64,000 nt of DNA, from NCBI GenBank assembly GCA_013397075.1, contig VWZS01002145.1, forward strand, positions 385,519 through 449,518, written 5' to 3'. Source of the DNA: Rhabdornis inornatus. Lineage: Eukaryota; Chordata; Aves; Passeriformes; Rhabdornithidae. Numbering within the stretch: position 1 is the stretch's first letter; each line of letters begins with the position of its first letter. Both the position numbers and the translations under genes were made by a program. Under the pieces are notes generated by a model. That model saw only the letters and a list, made by a program, of their open reading frames with translations. It had not been told where the DNA came from and ran no database searches. Below are positions 14,501 through 26,332 of the stretch, piece after piece.

Positions 14501-17500
14501 TACTGAACCAAGGCTGTTGTGACTTGCACAACTTCACTGAGGCCAGAAATGCCACAGTAATTTATACCATCTAGAAATATGATACATCCTAAGAAATTTA
14601 TGACTTGCTCAATAGAGCTGATGAGCAAACAGAAGCTTGATACAGCCTTCCATGTGGAAAGCTCTGTGTGGTTCAAATATTTACATGCATGTTTTGGGAT
14701 GGACATGCATACTCTTCTCTCTGTCTCTCTTACTCTGCAAGGTTGCTCCAGACCTTTGAAATGCTCAGATTCCTGAGGAAAAGTTCTTCCCAGCATTTTA
14801 AAAATGAACAGTCCGTGGAGGCAAGGAATTAATGCAGGACAGGTATCAAGGCATTTCTCTGCAGAAATCATAAGCAATGTGGATAGTCTCTCATAATCTG
14901 AAACACCTTGTGTCTTTTAGATTGATCCTACTATATATTACAAATTAGTGAATATCATAAATTAGTGAAACACCAGTGAAGACCTCCTGCTGTTATTCCA
15001 TGTCCCTGAGTTCAGTCTGTATCATGCTCTGGCTGGATATTATCATGTGAAATAAAGGATAGCACATACAGGTTATTTGAAATTTCTTACAGTGGCTCCC
15101 TACCCAAGCCATGAAGGGTTTGAAGTGCTAATATACCTAGGTAAGTAATGTAAATGTTGTCACACACTGAGATGTGTCTTAAAATGCATTGTTTGCTGCT
15201 GGCCATTTTACCTCCAGTACAGCTGCTGAAGTGTAGAGACACTTCCAGAGATGCAGTATCTCTTCTTTTTCTCATTTTATTGTTTTATACTAAAATCATC
15301 ATCCTTGCCATGTTCAAAGCAGTGAACATGCTTTGGGTTATCATCTGCAGCAGCATTCTTCATCAGCACAATCTGAGGATCACCTAAATCCTGGTGTGGT
15401 GATTTATACTTGCAGTTTTTCCAGAGTACTGGATGCCTTTTTTGGGCACATGTATCAAGACTGGTATCTAACTTCCTGGCCTCAGGGCACATCATCCTGG
15501 ACCAGATACTGGGTTTGTTCACTTCTCAAGCACTCTGGAGCCATTATTCCACACAGATGAGATGAATACACTTGATGACTGAATTTCTGTCAAATTCACC
15601 AAAGCACATCATATAGAGTTTATAGATTATGCTATCTGCACCAGGACAGTATAAGCCTCATCCAGCCTAATAGTTGTAAAAATAAACTTCCACCCTCTCT
15701 GTCCCCAAAATTTAATAAGTTGTTTATGTACTGAATCAGCTCAGTGTATCTTGTAGCCACAGTGGTTTTGACCTGGTAGCAGCCAGCCTAAAATTGTCAC
15801 ATCAAATCCTGGTCCCAGGTGTATACTTTGTGGTCAAGAGCACAGTACTGAAATATGGGCTTCCTGCCTGGCTAACTCAGAGCAAGGATGCAAATACCCA
15901 TTTTGTTCAGAGCACCAGCTTTTAGGACTGTCAGAACTAGAGCCAAGGAAAAGAAATACAGGCTGCCTTGAATGATTTGAAGTCATCTATTGACACTACT
16001 TTGAATTTTTATTGCATTTCCTTTTTATATATGTTTTTTGGTTCAAACATTCCCAATAGAAAGAGTGGCTGCATGCACAGAGGAATATTTCCTTTCAGAC
16101 TGTGTGAGTCCCATTGGAGGACATTGATCATCCCATTCTACAAGAGTTAAAAGTTATTGTGTAAGCGGTTCTAGACAGTGCTAGAAATGAGCTAATTTCT
16201 AATCTCTCTTGAAGGGACAAGGAGTAAAACTATCTAAAGAGCCACCAGTTCTGAATCCTAGTGTCATCATTGCTGTGCTCAGAGTCTCTAGAAGACTATG
16301 GTAACCAAAATCTTGAGCAAAACTATGGATGTCTCTAAAAACAATGTTATTGGATGCTGTGGTCATTCAATGAGCAGCTGTAGTGTCCAAGCTAGTCTTA
16401 CCCCTACTCCTTTCAGAGTTACTGAGACAGAGTCTGCTATGCAAAATACAGAAGGGTCTTGGGTACTGCGGTCCTGAACTTCTGAACCTAAAGGTACAGA
16501 TCCCTAAGAACATAAGCTACAATATCTGCTGTAGCATTCAAGAATGTCAGTAGGAATTAATCAATATGAGGTTTTCCAGAAGGACTCACTTCTTTTTTTG
16601 TTATTCCCTTTATCCTCACTGGAGAGCTAAATTAAATGTAGGCCAAAAAATACTGACAAGGGAAGAACAGTGAGAGAAAATATCAAGCTCAAGTACATCT
16701 GAAAAAAGAGATCTCAATTCTGATACGTGCAGATCCCAAATTCTTCCTTTCAGAGTGAGTGAATTAATTTAAAATGGAATGAGGCAGACTCATTCCAGAA
16801 CAGGTTTTCACACATGAGTTATTCTGCAATAGTTATTGCAATGGATGTTTACTCTGTCCTGGTCAGAATTAACTTACAAGTACAGACAAGTCATTCCATT
16901 AGACTTGAGTGAATTGCAAAAGCATTTAATAAAGATAATTAGTTACAAAATCTGCAGTGATGTTTGCAGTTCATTTTGGTTTTGCTTTTTACAACATTTT
17001 GTGAGCTGGCACTAACACCACCCCCATATTTTTTAAATAATAGAGAACCTTGTCAATTCTTCTGTGATAGTATACGCCCAAGTACTTAGAACTTTTGATC
17101 TGAAAATTGTTGAGGAATCAGCAGTTCAGGAACCATTTGAAACTTAGATAATGAAATCTCTGTTAACAGCACTCATAGATGTAAATTATTCCAGAACAGC
17201 CTAATGGGTCACATGAATGTTTACGATTTTCATAAAGAGAACACAAAGAGAACTTTCGAAAGCATGAACTTACACATTCCCATTTGCCCAAACCGTGGCC
17301 ATCACCATCTTCATTACCACATATTTGTCCTTCAGCGTATGCCAGCACTGATCTCTAAAGCAACAGGAGAATGACGTTCCTGGTGCATTTTGTGTCAAGT
17401 TTCAAATCAATGTTGACTTTCCCATTGACATTTCAATGGCAAGCACATCTCCCTATTCAAAGGATGAATTTTGGTACTGTCTACTTGAGTTAATCCTTTT

Positions 17501-19824
17501 AAAAGTGCTTCAACATCAATGGTAGTATTTGGCTCTGCATGCATGATTTCTGGGCTACTACTCAAAACTTACTAAGCAATAATCTTTTTGTTTAATCATT
17601 CACTGCAAACATGTTACATAAAACGGTCTGATAACAGAGTCATGAGACAATTTTTTTCCACTGCTATTGTACAAATTATGAGACTTATAAAATTTTGGAA
17701 GATAGGGAGAGCAAAATTAAATTCCTGCTGCTGTGAGAAACAAGAATTTTTTTCAGACCAATGGAATTAGGTCTTGTTAAGTAACTAGTGCACCTCTTCC
17801 CATGATCTACTGATCATATTTTGGAAAATTCAGGTGCTGAAGGGTTGCTGCATGTTTTTTGTTCATTAACAGTAGGGGCAAAGCAGACATGATGCATCAT
17901 TAGGAGCTGCATAGGCTTTTATGGAGGCAACACTTGTGTACTATCAAAAAACTTAAACCAGTTCAAGAAAGCCATGATTGCATCCTCCCTGGGAGAGATT
18001 CTTGGGTGTGAGACGAGGCAATGCTGCTGCTCTAAGGCCCTCAGCAAGTCCATACTCGGAGCTGCATTGTATTGATCTCCACACAGACATTTGCATGCTA
18101 TGGAAATACACTGGCACTGCTACGTGCTCCATTGGCTGGCAGAGATTTCTCCCATCTGTCCTTCTATTGTGCACTTGGAAGGTGCTTAAAATCATATGAC
18201 TCTTATGCTTCCTTGTTATTTCTTGTCTGCCTCTTGCTTAAGGCAACCTTAAGGCTGCCCATGGGCTGGAATGTGTTACCACTTTCTCCCCTTGTGACTT
18301 GCTCTCCGTGCCCATGGTTCAGTTGCCACAAGCTTTCTCCCTTGAGCAGCCTGCTGCAAGTCACGATCAGCCAAACTGAGCCAAAAGCCATGTTTGCTCT
18401 GCAAGGAGACATTGCAAAGGAAGAACTATTCACATAGAGAAGGTAAAAAACAGTGGTAGAAAATGCAGGTGTGACCGACGAATGTAATTGCAGAAATGAA
18501 CACTGTAATTGGGCAAACCTTGGAGTTGTTTATTGTGTAAGTATAAAGCAGCTAACTGAATAGAAACCAGTCCAGAAAAACAGGAAAGAAAGAACAGACT
18601 TTCTTGAGGTAATTCACCATTCAGCAAGCACGAGGGATTGTTACTGGACATGCCAAAGCTGCCATTTTTGACTTTCAGCTCCCTAGCAATTGGCCTAGAA
18701 ATCTGCCTTGAAACAAGGCAGGAGGGAGGGCAGTCTATGAATAGCCTTAGAGAAAGGAGAAGAGGAAAGTTTGCTGCACTTTTTTCTTTCCGGATACATT
18801 TTTTTGGGAGGTGGTGGGAGGGTGAGAGGAAAAGCAAGCAGAAAGATGATTTTCATCTAGGCAATTTTGAAGATCCTAGGTCTTCTGGTAAACATTCCTG
18901 TAGGTGCTGTAGTTTTACATGTTGAGAAAGAATTTTGTTTTCAAAGACCCAAATAATCCATGTGGGGCACTGATATCAGACACTTGAGCAGCACTCTGCA
19001 ACCTGTAGCATCATTGCCGGTGCAGAGACTTACAGCCCCACACTCACCCCCAGAGCAGAGCCACTCTACCTTAGAAAAGCTCAGCACCATGAAGTCTGAT
19101 GCCTGAGACACTGTGTTGCCAGGTTTTATCAGGGAAGATAAACTCTACTGCATGAACTGCATGCAAGGTTGCAAAGCGGTTGTTTGCTTCCAGCAATTTT
19201 CCTGTGTGAAGAAGCCTTGCTGTTTTTGTTTACAGGCACTCTCTAAGCATTTAATGTTTCAAGGATCTCTTATGCACTTTTTTGGCTGCAAGGTTTTCCA
19301 CAAAAATCCATTAAACCTGTAGGTAAACCAGGTTAATCTGTATAACATGTCTTGGTATAAAAATTTCACTTTCACCAATTTCATTGGTATAAAGTTTGAA
19401 GAAAAGCATACAATCAAGACCCGGGCTCTGTAGTGAGGGCTTTGTTGCTGTTGTTGTTAATGTAGTCTAATTTGTCAACCCCCCTTTTAAGTCTGTGTTT
19501 TTCAGGATTTGTACTTAAATGGTATTTCCTTATTTTCCAGCACTGGCCTACAGATATCTTACTGGCTTTTCCTCTTTTTTGCCATCTGTGGATACAACTT
19601 TTCCCATGACAGCAGTACGATGAAGTATTCTTAAAGGGCTCACCTGGCAGTTCACCTCTACTGAAACCCCTCTTCCTTCATAAAATTAATTTTTTTCATC
19701 TCAAAAATATGTCAAATGGAGATTCCCTCCATTTCATATTACATTTATTGAATATAAAGAGGTTGCCTCACAGGTAAATTGCTTTGGAACACATCTGTAT
19801 ACATGTTTCTGTATGCCTTTGTGC

Positions 19825-19843
19825 ATATATATATATATATATA
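19825..19843. repeat. (AT)9 microsatellite
   Basis: An uninterrupted alternating AT run in intergenic sequence. Confidence 0.95.
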
Positions 19844-22587
19844 CACAAAAACCCACTCATAGATGCATAACATACATGCACATATATTATTTTTAGAAGA
19901 AATGGTAGTATAAACAGCTGCTATTTGTTCTTCTAGATTGTTCTTCTGGAATGTAAAATAACAAGTTTATACGGAAAGCACTATTGTTAGTAGCCAGAAC
20001 ATTTTTGAGAGATAATGGGGAAGAAGATATTTGGCAACTTTATGATGCTGGAAGCAATATCAAGTGAGGAAAATGTATACCTGGAGATGGGTACCCAGCA
20101 GCAAGCACCTGAATCTTTATGTTGCTTTGACTGTACTGTGGGAGGAGGGAATGTTTCCAATATGAAGTGCTCTCTTAGCATGCTTTCCAGTGTGTTCCAT
20201 CCCCCTGCTCTCAAATCCAAACTGGGAAAAGATGTACGAGGTAGTGTTGGTGTAGTAAAAAGAGAACAGGACTCTCATTGGGATGAAGTAAGTAAGAAAA
20301 CAGACATGAAGGAAAAGTCTTCTGAATTTTATATAAAGTGTGCATTTCTGGGCAAATAGTTTCCTACAGTGCTTGCAGGTAACTCTCCAACCTTTCCCAC
20401 TAATAGGGAAGTATTTTAAGGCGCTTTAGACAAAAGAATGAAGATGCAGTCCTAACATGTAGGTATTTGTTATATTTACACATCAATGTCAGAAAAAAAA
20501 ACTTTCTTGCATCAAATCTAGATTACACTGGAAGTATTTTTTTTTCCACTGGCATTTGGAAAAAACCAAATCAGTGTCCTCATTTAACTGTGAGATAAGA
20601 AAGCAACATTAAATGCTGTGATTATTTTTGCATAGAGGCATAATTTGGAAGGGAAACTGGTCCTGTCTCAGAGACTTGTAGGTCTCCTCTGCACTCAGAT
20701 GCTGTTCTTCAAAGGTGACTGTGTGAAATATAGTCTGTCCTTATAGTCTAATTTATTTATGATTTATAAGCTCTGTCTGTGTCTTCCCTAACTGAGAATA
20801 GAAGGAAGCTAACTGAATTGAGAGCTGGTTATAAGCACTGTGAACAGAAACCTCTGTTTTCAAGAGTCAGCCACTGGAGCGTGTTAGCAACACATTTTCC
20901 AGATGAACTCCTTTCATGCCTTATTTTGTGACTGGAATGAAGAAACTAAGGAATTGGTACCAAAAGTCTTCTATTTGTTTGAAGAAGTGTCTTGTGGCAA
21001 CTGAAAATACATTTATAGACCTTTAAGCTTCCCAGGAGATGCTAGCCAGACTGCTTATGTCCTTGTGGTTCTGTGGTTGTGTCCATTCATTTCTTCCTTA
21101 TATTTCACATAATCAGTCTCTGATTATGTCCTGACTGTCATAGGGGTTTATTCCCCGACAAAAACACAGGCAAGTAAGGAATAAAACGAGACAACTGCAA
21201 ATAAATAAACTGAGCTAACTGTACTTTGCGTCTTGCAGTCCTGTATCAGTATTTTTCCTGATAAGATGATTAACGTTTAAAAACCATAATAAAGGTTATT
21301 ACAGCTGCTCTCATATGTGGAAGCAAATAGAGACATAAACATGTTAAGTCACTATCTGAGCCATGTAATGGATCAATAGTAGGCTGAAGCCAGGAATCCT
21401 TTCCAGGTTTTCATGTGACCCCAGGAATTTCTGCCTTGTCGATTATTAAAGACTTTTAGCAGTCTTCAGTGCTGTGCCAAAACACATTTTTTCATGTTCT
21501 TCCCCTTCCTTTAATTTAGTTTTTAATTTGATATTGTGGTAAATGTGTGTCATTGTGATATTGGAGCAGTGTTTACCTAAGCCACATGAATGGCTATGAG
21601 CAGAGGTGGAGAGACTGAAGATTGTTTTGCTTAGCGCACATTGGTCTTGAGCTGCAAAGGTCAGTGAAGGCTTTAAACTTTTGGTGCTTTGTATCTGAGA
21701 TTTTCGTTTTGGCCTGAATGTTTTTCATTTTGAAATACTGGCATGAAGAGTCCTCCTCTGCAGAGCTGTCTCTCCTGGACTTTGTCAGATACCCTGCATC
21801 TCTGGAAGCTGAAGCCACAGAGGCATCAGAGATGTCACGAGATGACACAACACAGTCCAGACATACAATTCAGTGGGAAATGCAAAGATATAACTTGCCT
21901 TTTCTAATTCAGCTTTTCTGCTGAACCACAGGCACCAACAAAATCAAATGTTCCAGGTAGAAGGAACAAATATGTGTGGATAGCAGAGATAGGGAAATCC
22001 TGTCACAGTCATTTGGCCTTGTGTTCCCTTGCATAATCCTTCTGGCATAGCTTGGCTGGCAGCTGCACGGGCCAGGTCCAGGTTGAAAAGAGACACTACC
22101 AGAACACCTGCTCAAGATATCACTGAGAAACCTGGAAAATTAAACTAACCTTTCTGATGCTAAGAGCTAATTTGCCCTGCTTGCAAGTCACTTGTTTTTT
22201 TTTTCAAAGTTGTTTTATTAAAAGGAGACAAAGCCCATAGAGGCAGGTCAAAGATGCAGCTACAATAGGCTTCAATGTGTACATAACTGTATATCCCAGT
22301 GCCTTATTTGGTCTTCTCTGATATATTACCAGTTTCCTCTTCTTTAACACATTCTGTTTTTTTCAGCTCTTAGCTTAGACTAGCTGCAGCACTGGGGGCT
22401 TACTCTCCACGAAATACCTGTACAAATTCATTTTGCAAGAGGCATCAATTAGTTATATTTTTATGATGAGTGGTTTTGACTTTTTTTTAGGTGTGATTTT
22501 TTTCATGTTGGTGCTGAAATTGTTGCCCTGTCAGACTTTAAACTCAAATGTTACCATATTAAAAATGAATTTTTGTCTCTGTTTATT

Positions 22588-22602
22588 TTGTTGTTGTTGT
22601 TG
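22588..22602. repeat. (TTG)5 plus T-run
   Basis: Five TTG units are followed by mixed T runs up to about 22626, a low-complexity tract. Confidence 0.9.
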
Positions 22603-25493
22603 TGTTTTTTTGTTGTTTTTTTTTTTAACAAAAATGCCTCATGCATTGTAATGACACGTAAAATAAATTTTCAGGCTTGTCCCTTGGTTCTCCTTCATTT
22701 ACCTTTCTTATTTTATGAGATATAATCAGAGCTTGCTGCTTCTGGATGTGTGTGTGTGGACTTTTCTGGACTTTGGTGTGTTGGGACTGTCATTTCACAG
22801 CCACCAAGCTTAACGCTTGTGAAGATTATTAATGTATTATCTGAAAAGTGGCTGTTGTACGTCAAAGAAACCATTCATCTAAAAAGTGACAGACAAAATA
22901 CATAATTTTGCATAATTCTGCTATTCATCATAGTCCCATTGTGATGTTTTATAGAGGTAAGACTGAGGCTTTTCTCCCCGGATGAGGAAATGTGGCATAC
23001 CCCGTTTCCCTGGCAGTTCTGCAGTGTTGTGCTGACATGGCCACTTCAGACGCTGATTCTTCTCTCCAGAGCAGTGCTGTCCAAGGCACAGCTTCCTGAC
23101 TCCACAGTCTCAGTTCTACTTTCTTTTATGCAGCAGAATTAACCAGCAGTGGATTCAGACTCTCAGTGTCACATTTCATTGGTATTTGCAGCAAGCACTG
23201 TCCCTCTTTGTTCCCTTGTTTTAACTGGTCTGTTTGTTTAAAAGTATAAACGAGCAATAAAAAAGTGATGAAAACAGTGGCAAACTATGAGAATGAAATG
23301 AAATTATCTTGATTGAGATTCCAGTGAGATGATGAGCTAAAGATACAAGTAACTAACCCCAGCGTGATGCCCATTTGGGATGGATTCCTGCTTTTCCCTC
23401 ACTCCACTGTCTCACTCCTGCACGAGCTTGTTCCTTAGCCTTCCAGAAAACTTGTGAGGAAAAGGTGTGGTCTTATTTTTATTTTGCAAGGTTAATGTGT
23501 GGAAGTGGCTTATGGAGGTGTCTGATGATTGGAAGGGCTAGGGTGGAGGATGAAATACACGGCTAAAATCAGGACTTGCACAGCCAGGATAGGAGAGATA
23601 GAAGAGAAAAGAAGATGGAGTCAGAAAGGGGAAAAAAAGCCTTGCCTGTTTCATGGAGGGAATATAGTGGATCAGTTAGCTGACTGGAACTGTGATCCCT
23701 GTGTTTAACCTTAATTATTTCTGCTTCCACTCTCTCATCCTTTAGTCAGGCTCTTCTAATGAGTAAGGCCTTCACAGTAGGGAATGTGCATAACTGTGCG
23801 GGTGGACTCTGAGGTACTGTGGGAGCACTGATGTAGTAAGTCTGGTAGGTCCAGCTCTAGTTTTGCTAACTGTTGGATTGTTTCCTCCATTTAAATGATT
23901 GTGGCTCTTCTTAGTGTGCATCATAGGAGTGATATCCTCTTTTGTTTAAAGAAAATAGAACACTTAGTTTTTCTAGGTAACCTGCACTTTGCAAAATGAG
24001 TAGAACCAACAGGTAGAGAACTTCCTGACTTGTGAAGCAGAAACTGGGTGAAAACACAAGTGAATTGGAGTAGTGATTGTTCCAAATATTTTGAGCATGT
24101 GCAGAACCAAGGCACAGGTACAGGGAGAAGCAGAGAGGCACAGGCCTCTTGTGTTTATAAGGTTGCAATCTTCAAACCACCCCACCTTAGATTTAGGCTA
24201 ATCAGATTTTTTAAGTCTAGTTCTTTGACATACTTTTGAAAATTAAATATTAATGACCTGCCACAACAGCTGGTGTCATAGTACAGACTGGTACTGGGCT
24301 CTGTGCCTTTGGGCTTAAGCCTTCTAATACATCACACAAGCATTTGCTTGGCTGCTGTTGTGCACAGTGGATGAGGTGAAATGTAAGCGGTGGCATTCCA
24401 TACAGGGAGTGACTTAAACTGTGCCTTTAGACAAACCAAATTAAGTTCACTTAGTTCTTTGGGTAGTTTCATTTTGGAAAAGATCTGTGGTGTCCTTCCT
24501 GGTGCAGAGTTAGCAGGGAATGAGCTGTGGCAGCTGAGGCAACATTTGGCTTGAAGGGTAAGAGCTGCCAACAGCTGAGTGCCTTGAGGAAACACAGTCT
24601 AGTCAGTTCTGCTTTGGCATGTGGACAACATCCAGCTAAAACTGAAGTTACTTCCCTCAGTAAATAGGTGTAACTGAAGAATAAAATTAAAACAAACAAA
24701 AAAAACCCTCTTTGGGGTTTTAATCACAAACAAGAGATTTATTTTTATGGAAGAATTATTCAAGGATCATGAAACAGAAAATAAGCTAGCTTGAGGATGT
24801 TGGAAAGCATCACACCAGAAACAATGTAATAAATGTAGAGAATTGTGGAAAACATGACATTAGATAAAGTGCTCAATTTTCAGTCATATCAGTAAGATCA
24901 TTAGCAGCATTTAGAAAACAGCAGAATTTAGGGTGTTAAAATTGAAGAGGAAATAAATACATTTTGTATTTTTTTCTGAAGTACAAACTATTTGGAAAGC
25001 CCTCAGTGTTCTCCATAGTATGGAGTTGTGCATGTATTGAGAAAGAGAAGCAGGACTGTGTGTGCCATTGAAATTTAACACTGACAATGAGGAAAGTTGA
25101 TCTAAAGTATCTGCAGCACAGATAGGCACTGCTTGCATGCATGGTTTATGCAGTGATCCTTTTCTTTTAGTAACCTATCCAGTGTTAGCATTTATGTGTC
25201 AGGATCCCATGGAACTGGTATGCAACTCTTCATCACCACTGACAAAAAGTACCATCACTGCTTTGACAGGATCAGGCAGTAATTCCCATGATTTTCAAAA
25301 CAACTCAAATCCATGGGAATGCAAGCTGGGCTGTCCCTGGGAACCTCATTTTGAGACCTTCAGGTTAAATTCAATCAATGTGTCTGAAATGATATATACT
25401 TTACTTGCGTATTTTATAGACTGATAGGATTCAATATAAACTTCAGGGAAAAAAATTAAAATCTTACTCTATATAAATATTTATAAAAGTTGC

Positions 25494-25522
25494 TTTATTC
25501 ATAGAAAATTAGATTCTTTATT
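25494..25522 (-). terminator. ETNPPL polyadenylation signals (two AATAAA)
   Basis: Two minus-strand AATAAA hexamers occur at 25522-25517 and 25499-25494, about 680 nt after the stop. They are the first canonical hexamers downstream of the stop codon. The spacing of 23 nt suggests either could direct cleavage near 25475-25505. Confidence 0.6.
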
Positions 25523-25599
25523 TTCCTTGAATTTATAGTAAGAGTGCCCTGCGTAGACATTGTGTCTCTACACATAGAGTTGTAGACTCTTAGTAGAGC

Positions 25600-25677
25600 A
25601 TTGCTGACATCAGCAAAGCTACTCCAATTTACATCAACATTGCTGACATTAGCAAAGGTACTCCAACTTCCATCAGC
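25600..25677. repeat. 39-bp imperfect tandem duplication in the ETNPPL 3'UTR
   Basis: The units 25600-25638 and 25639-25677 both begin ATTGCTGACAT, share AGCAAAG and TACTCCAA, and differ at a few positions. The divergence indicates an old duplication. Confidence 0.9.
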
Positions 25678-26200
25678 TGGGAATATGGTCCATAGGACCT
25701 AAGTTATACTAGAAGATAGTAACGATTTCTGTCTCAAGCATTATTTAGTGAATTCAGCCATTAAAACATGGGAAGTAATTAACATCTCAATATTATATAT
25801 TGAAATTCAAAATATTGTAAAAATAGCATGTTAAGCATATATTTTTAAACTTAATAGGATTGGCATTTGCTTTATGGCAGTTAAGCAAATCAGATTCTGC
25901 ATAATATGGATAAATCTGCAGTTTTCACCAAGTTTGTGTACCTATGTCACGCCTGCCATCAGCACCAAGGTATTTTTGTATCACTTGTCCATTCTGTCAC
26001 ACCTAGATCTCAAGCCACATGGCACAGTTCTCATGTATCTAAAAAAGGTATTTTAAACCTATCGAAGCTAATAGGAATTCAGCCAGTTTATGAAAGGCAT
26101 GACTAGGCTTCAAACAGATACTAGGATTCAGACTATTGCACTCTTCATCTCAAAAGCAAGACGGACACAAATTCAAACTGAATGAGAAAACTGTCCCTCT

Positions 26201-26332
26201 TCATGTTCTTATTCTTTTACTTGGCACTGAGCGTTTTTTCGAATAAATCCCATTTTCTTGTCGGCAGGCAGCTCCATTCACGTGGCTGATGCTTTCACTT
26301 GCACCTTCTGGTTGAGAACGCTCTTCAGTTGT
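26201..26332 (-). CDS. ETNPPL: ETNPPL coding exon 13 and stop codon
   Basis: The 132-nt coding part follows acceptor GTTTCAG|ACAAC and encodes 43 residues ending in KKRSVPSKRIRT, then TGA at 26203-26201. The tail is rich in Ser, Glu and basic residues and ends like the mammalian KRLKT terminus. Confidence 0.93.
   Translation of the reverse strand, partial: TTEERSQPEGASESISHVNGAACRQENGIYSKKRSVPSKRIRT

Larger units (their letters stand above)
1..25479. other. Intergenic region 3' of ETNPPL, no gene found
   Basis: About 25 kb on the far side of the ETNPPL 3' end holds no exon that I can tie to a known family. The longest open frames are up to about 156 codons, on both strands, lack recognisable domains, and are not flanked by consistent splice sites. 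In amniotes OSTC is the expected next gene to the left, but I found no OSTC coding segment. The stretch contains microsatellites at 1013-1032, 8471-8505, 19825-19843 and 22588-22602 and one probable ancient retroposon tail at 2425-2522. Confidence 0.7.
25480..26200 (-). other. ETNPPL: ETNPPL 3'UTR (inferred)
   Basis: This is the region between the ETNPPL stop codon and the first canonical poly(A) signals in transcript sense. It is AT-rich and contains no convincing coding exon. It also contains the 39-bp duplicated segment at 25600-25677. The extent is inferred from the signals, not from transcript data. Confidence 0.6.

Noticed and set aside
14407..14877. Minus-strand open frame of 156 codons in the intergenic region
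   Set aside because: It has no recognisable domain, an amino-acid composition like translated noncoding DNA, no neighbouring exons and no promoter or poly(A) context; such a length is possible by chance in 64 kb.
17953..18837. Overlapping open frames on both strands
   Set aside because: Equal openness on both strands, no conserved motif and no splice-consistent structure indicate chance.
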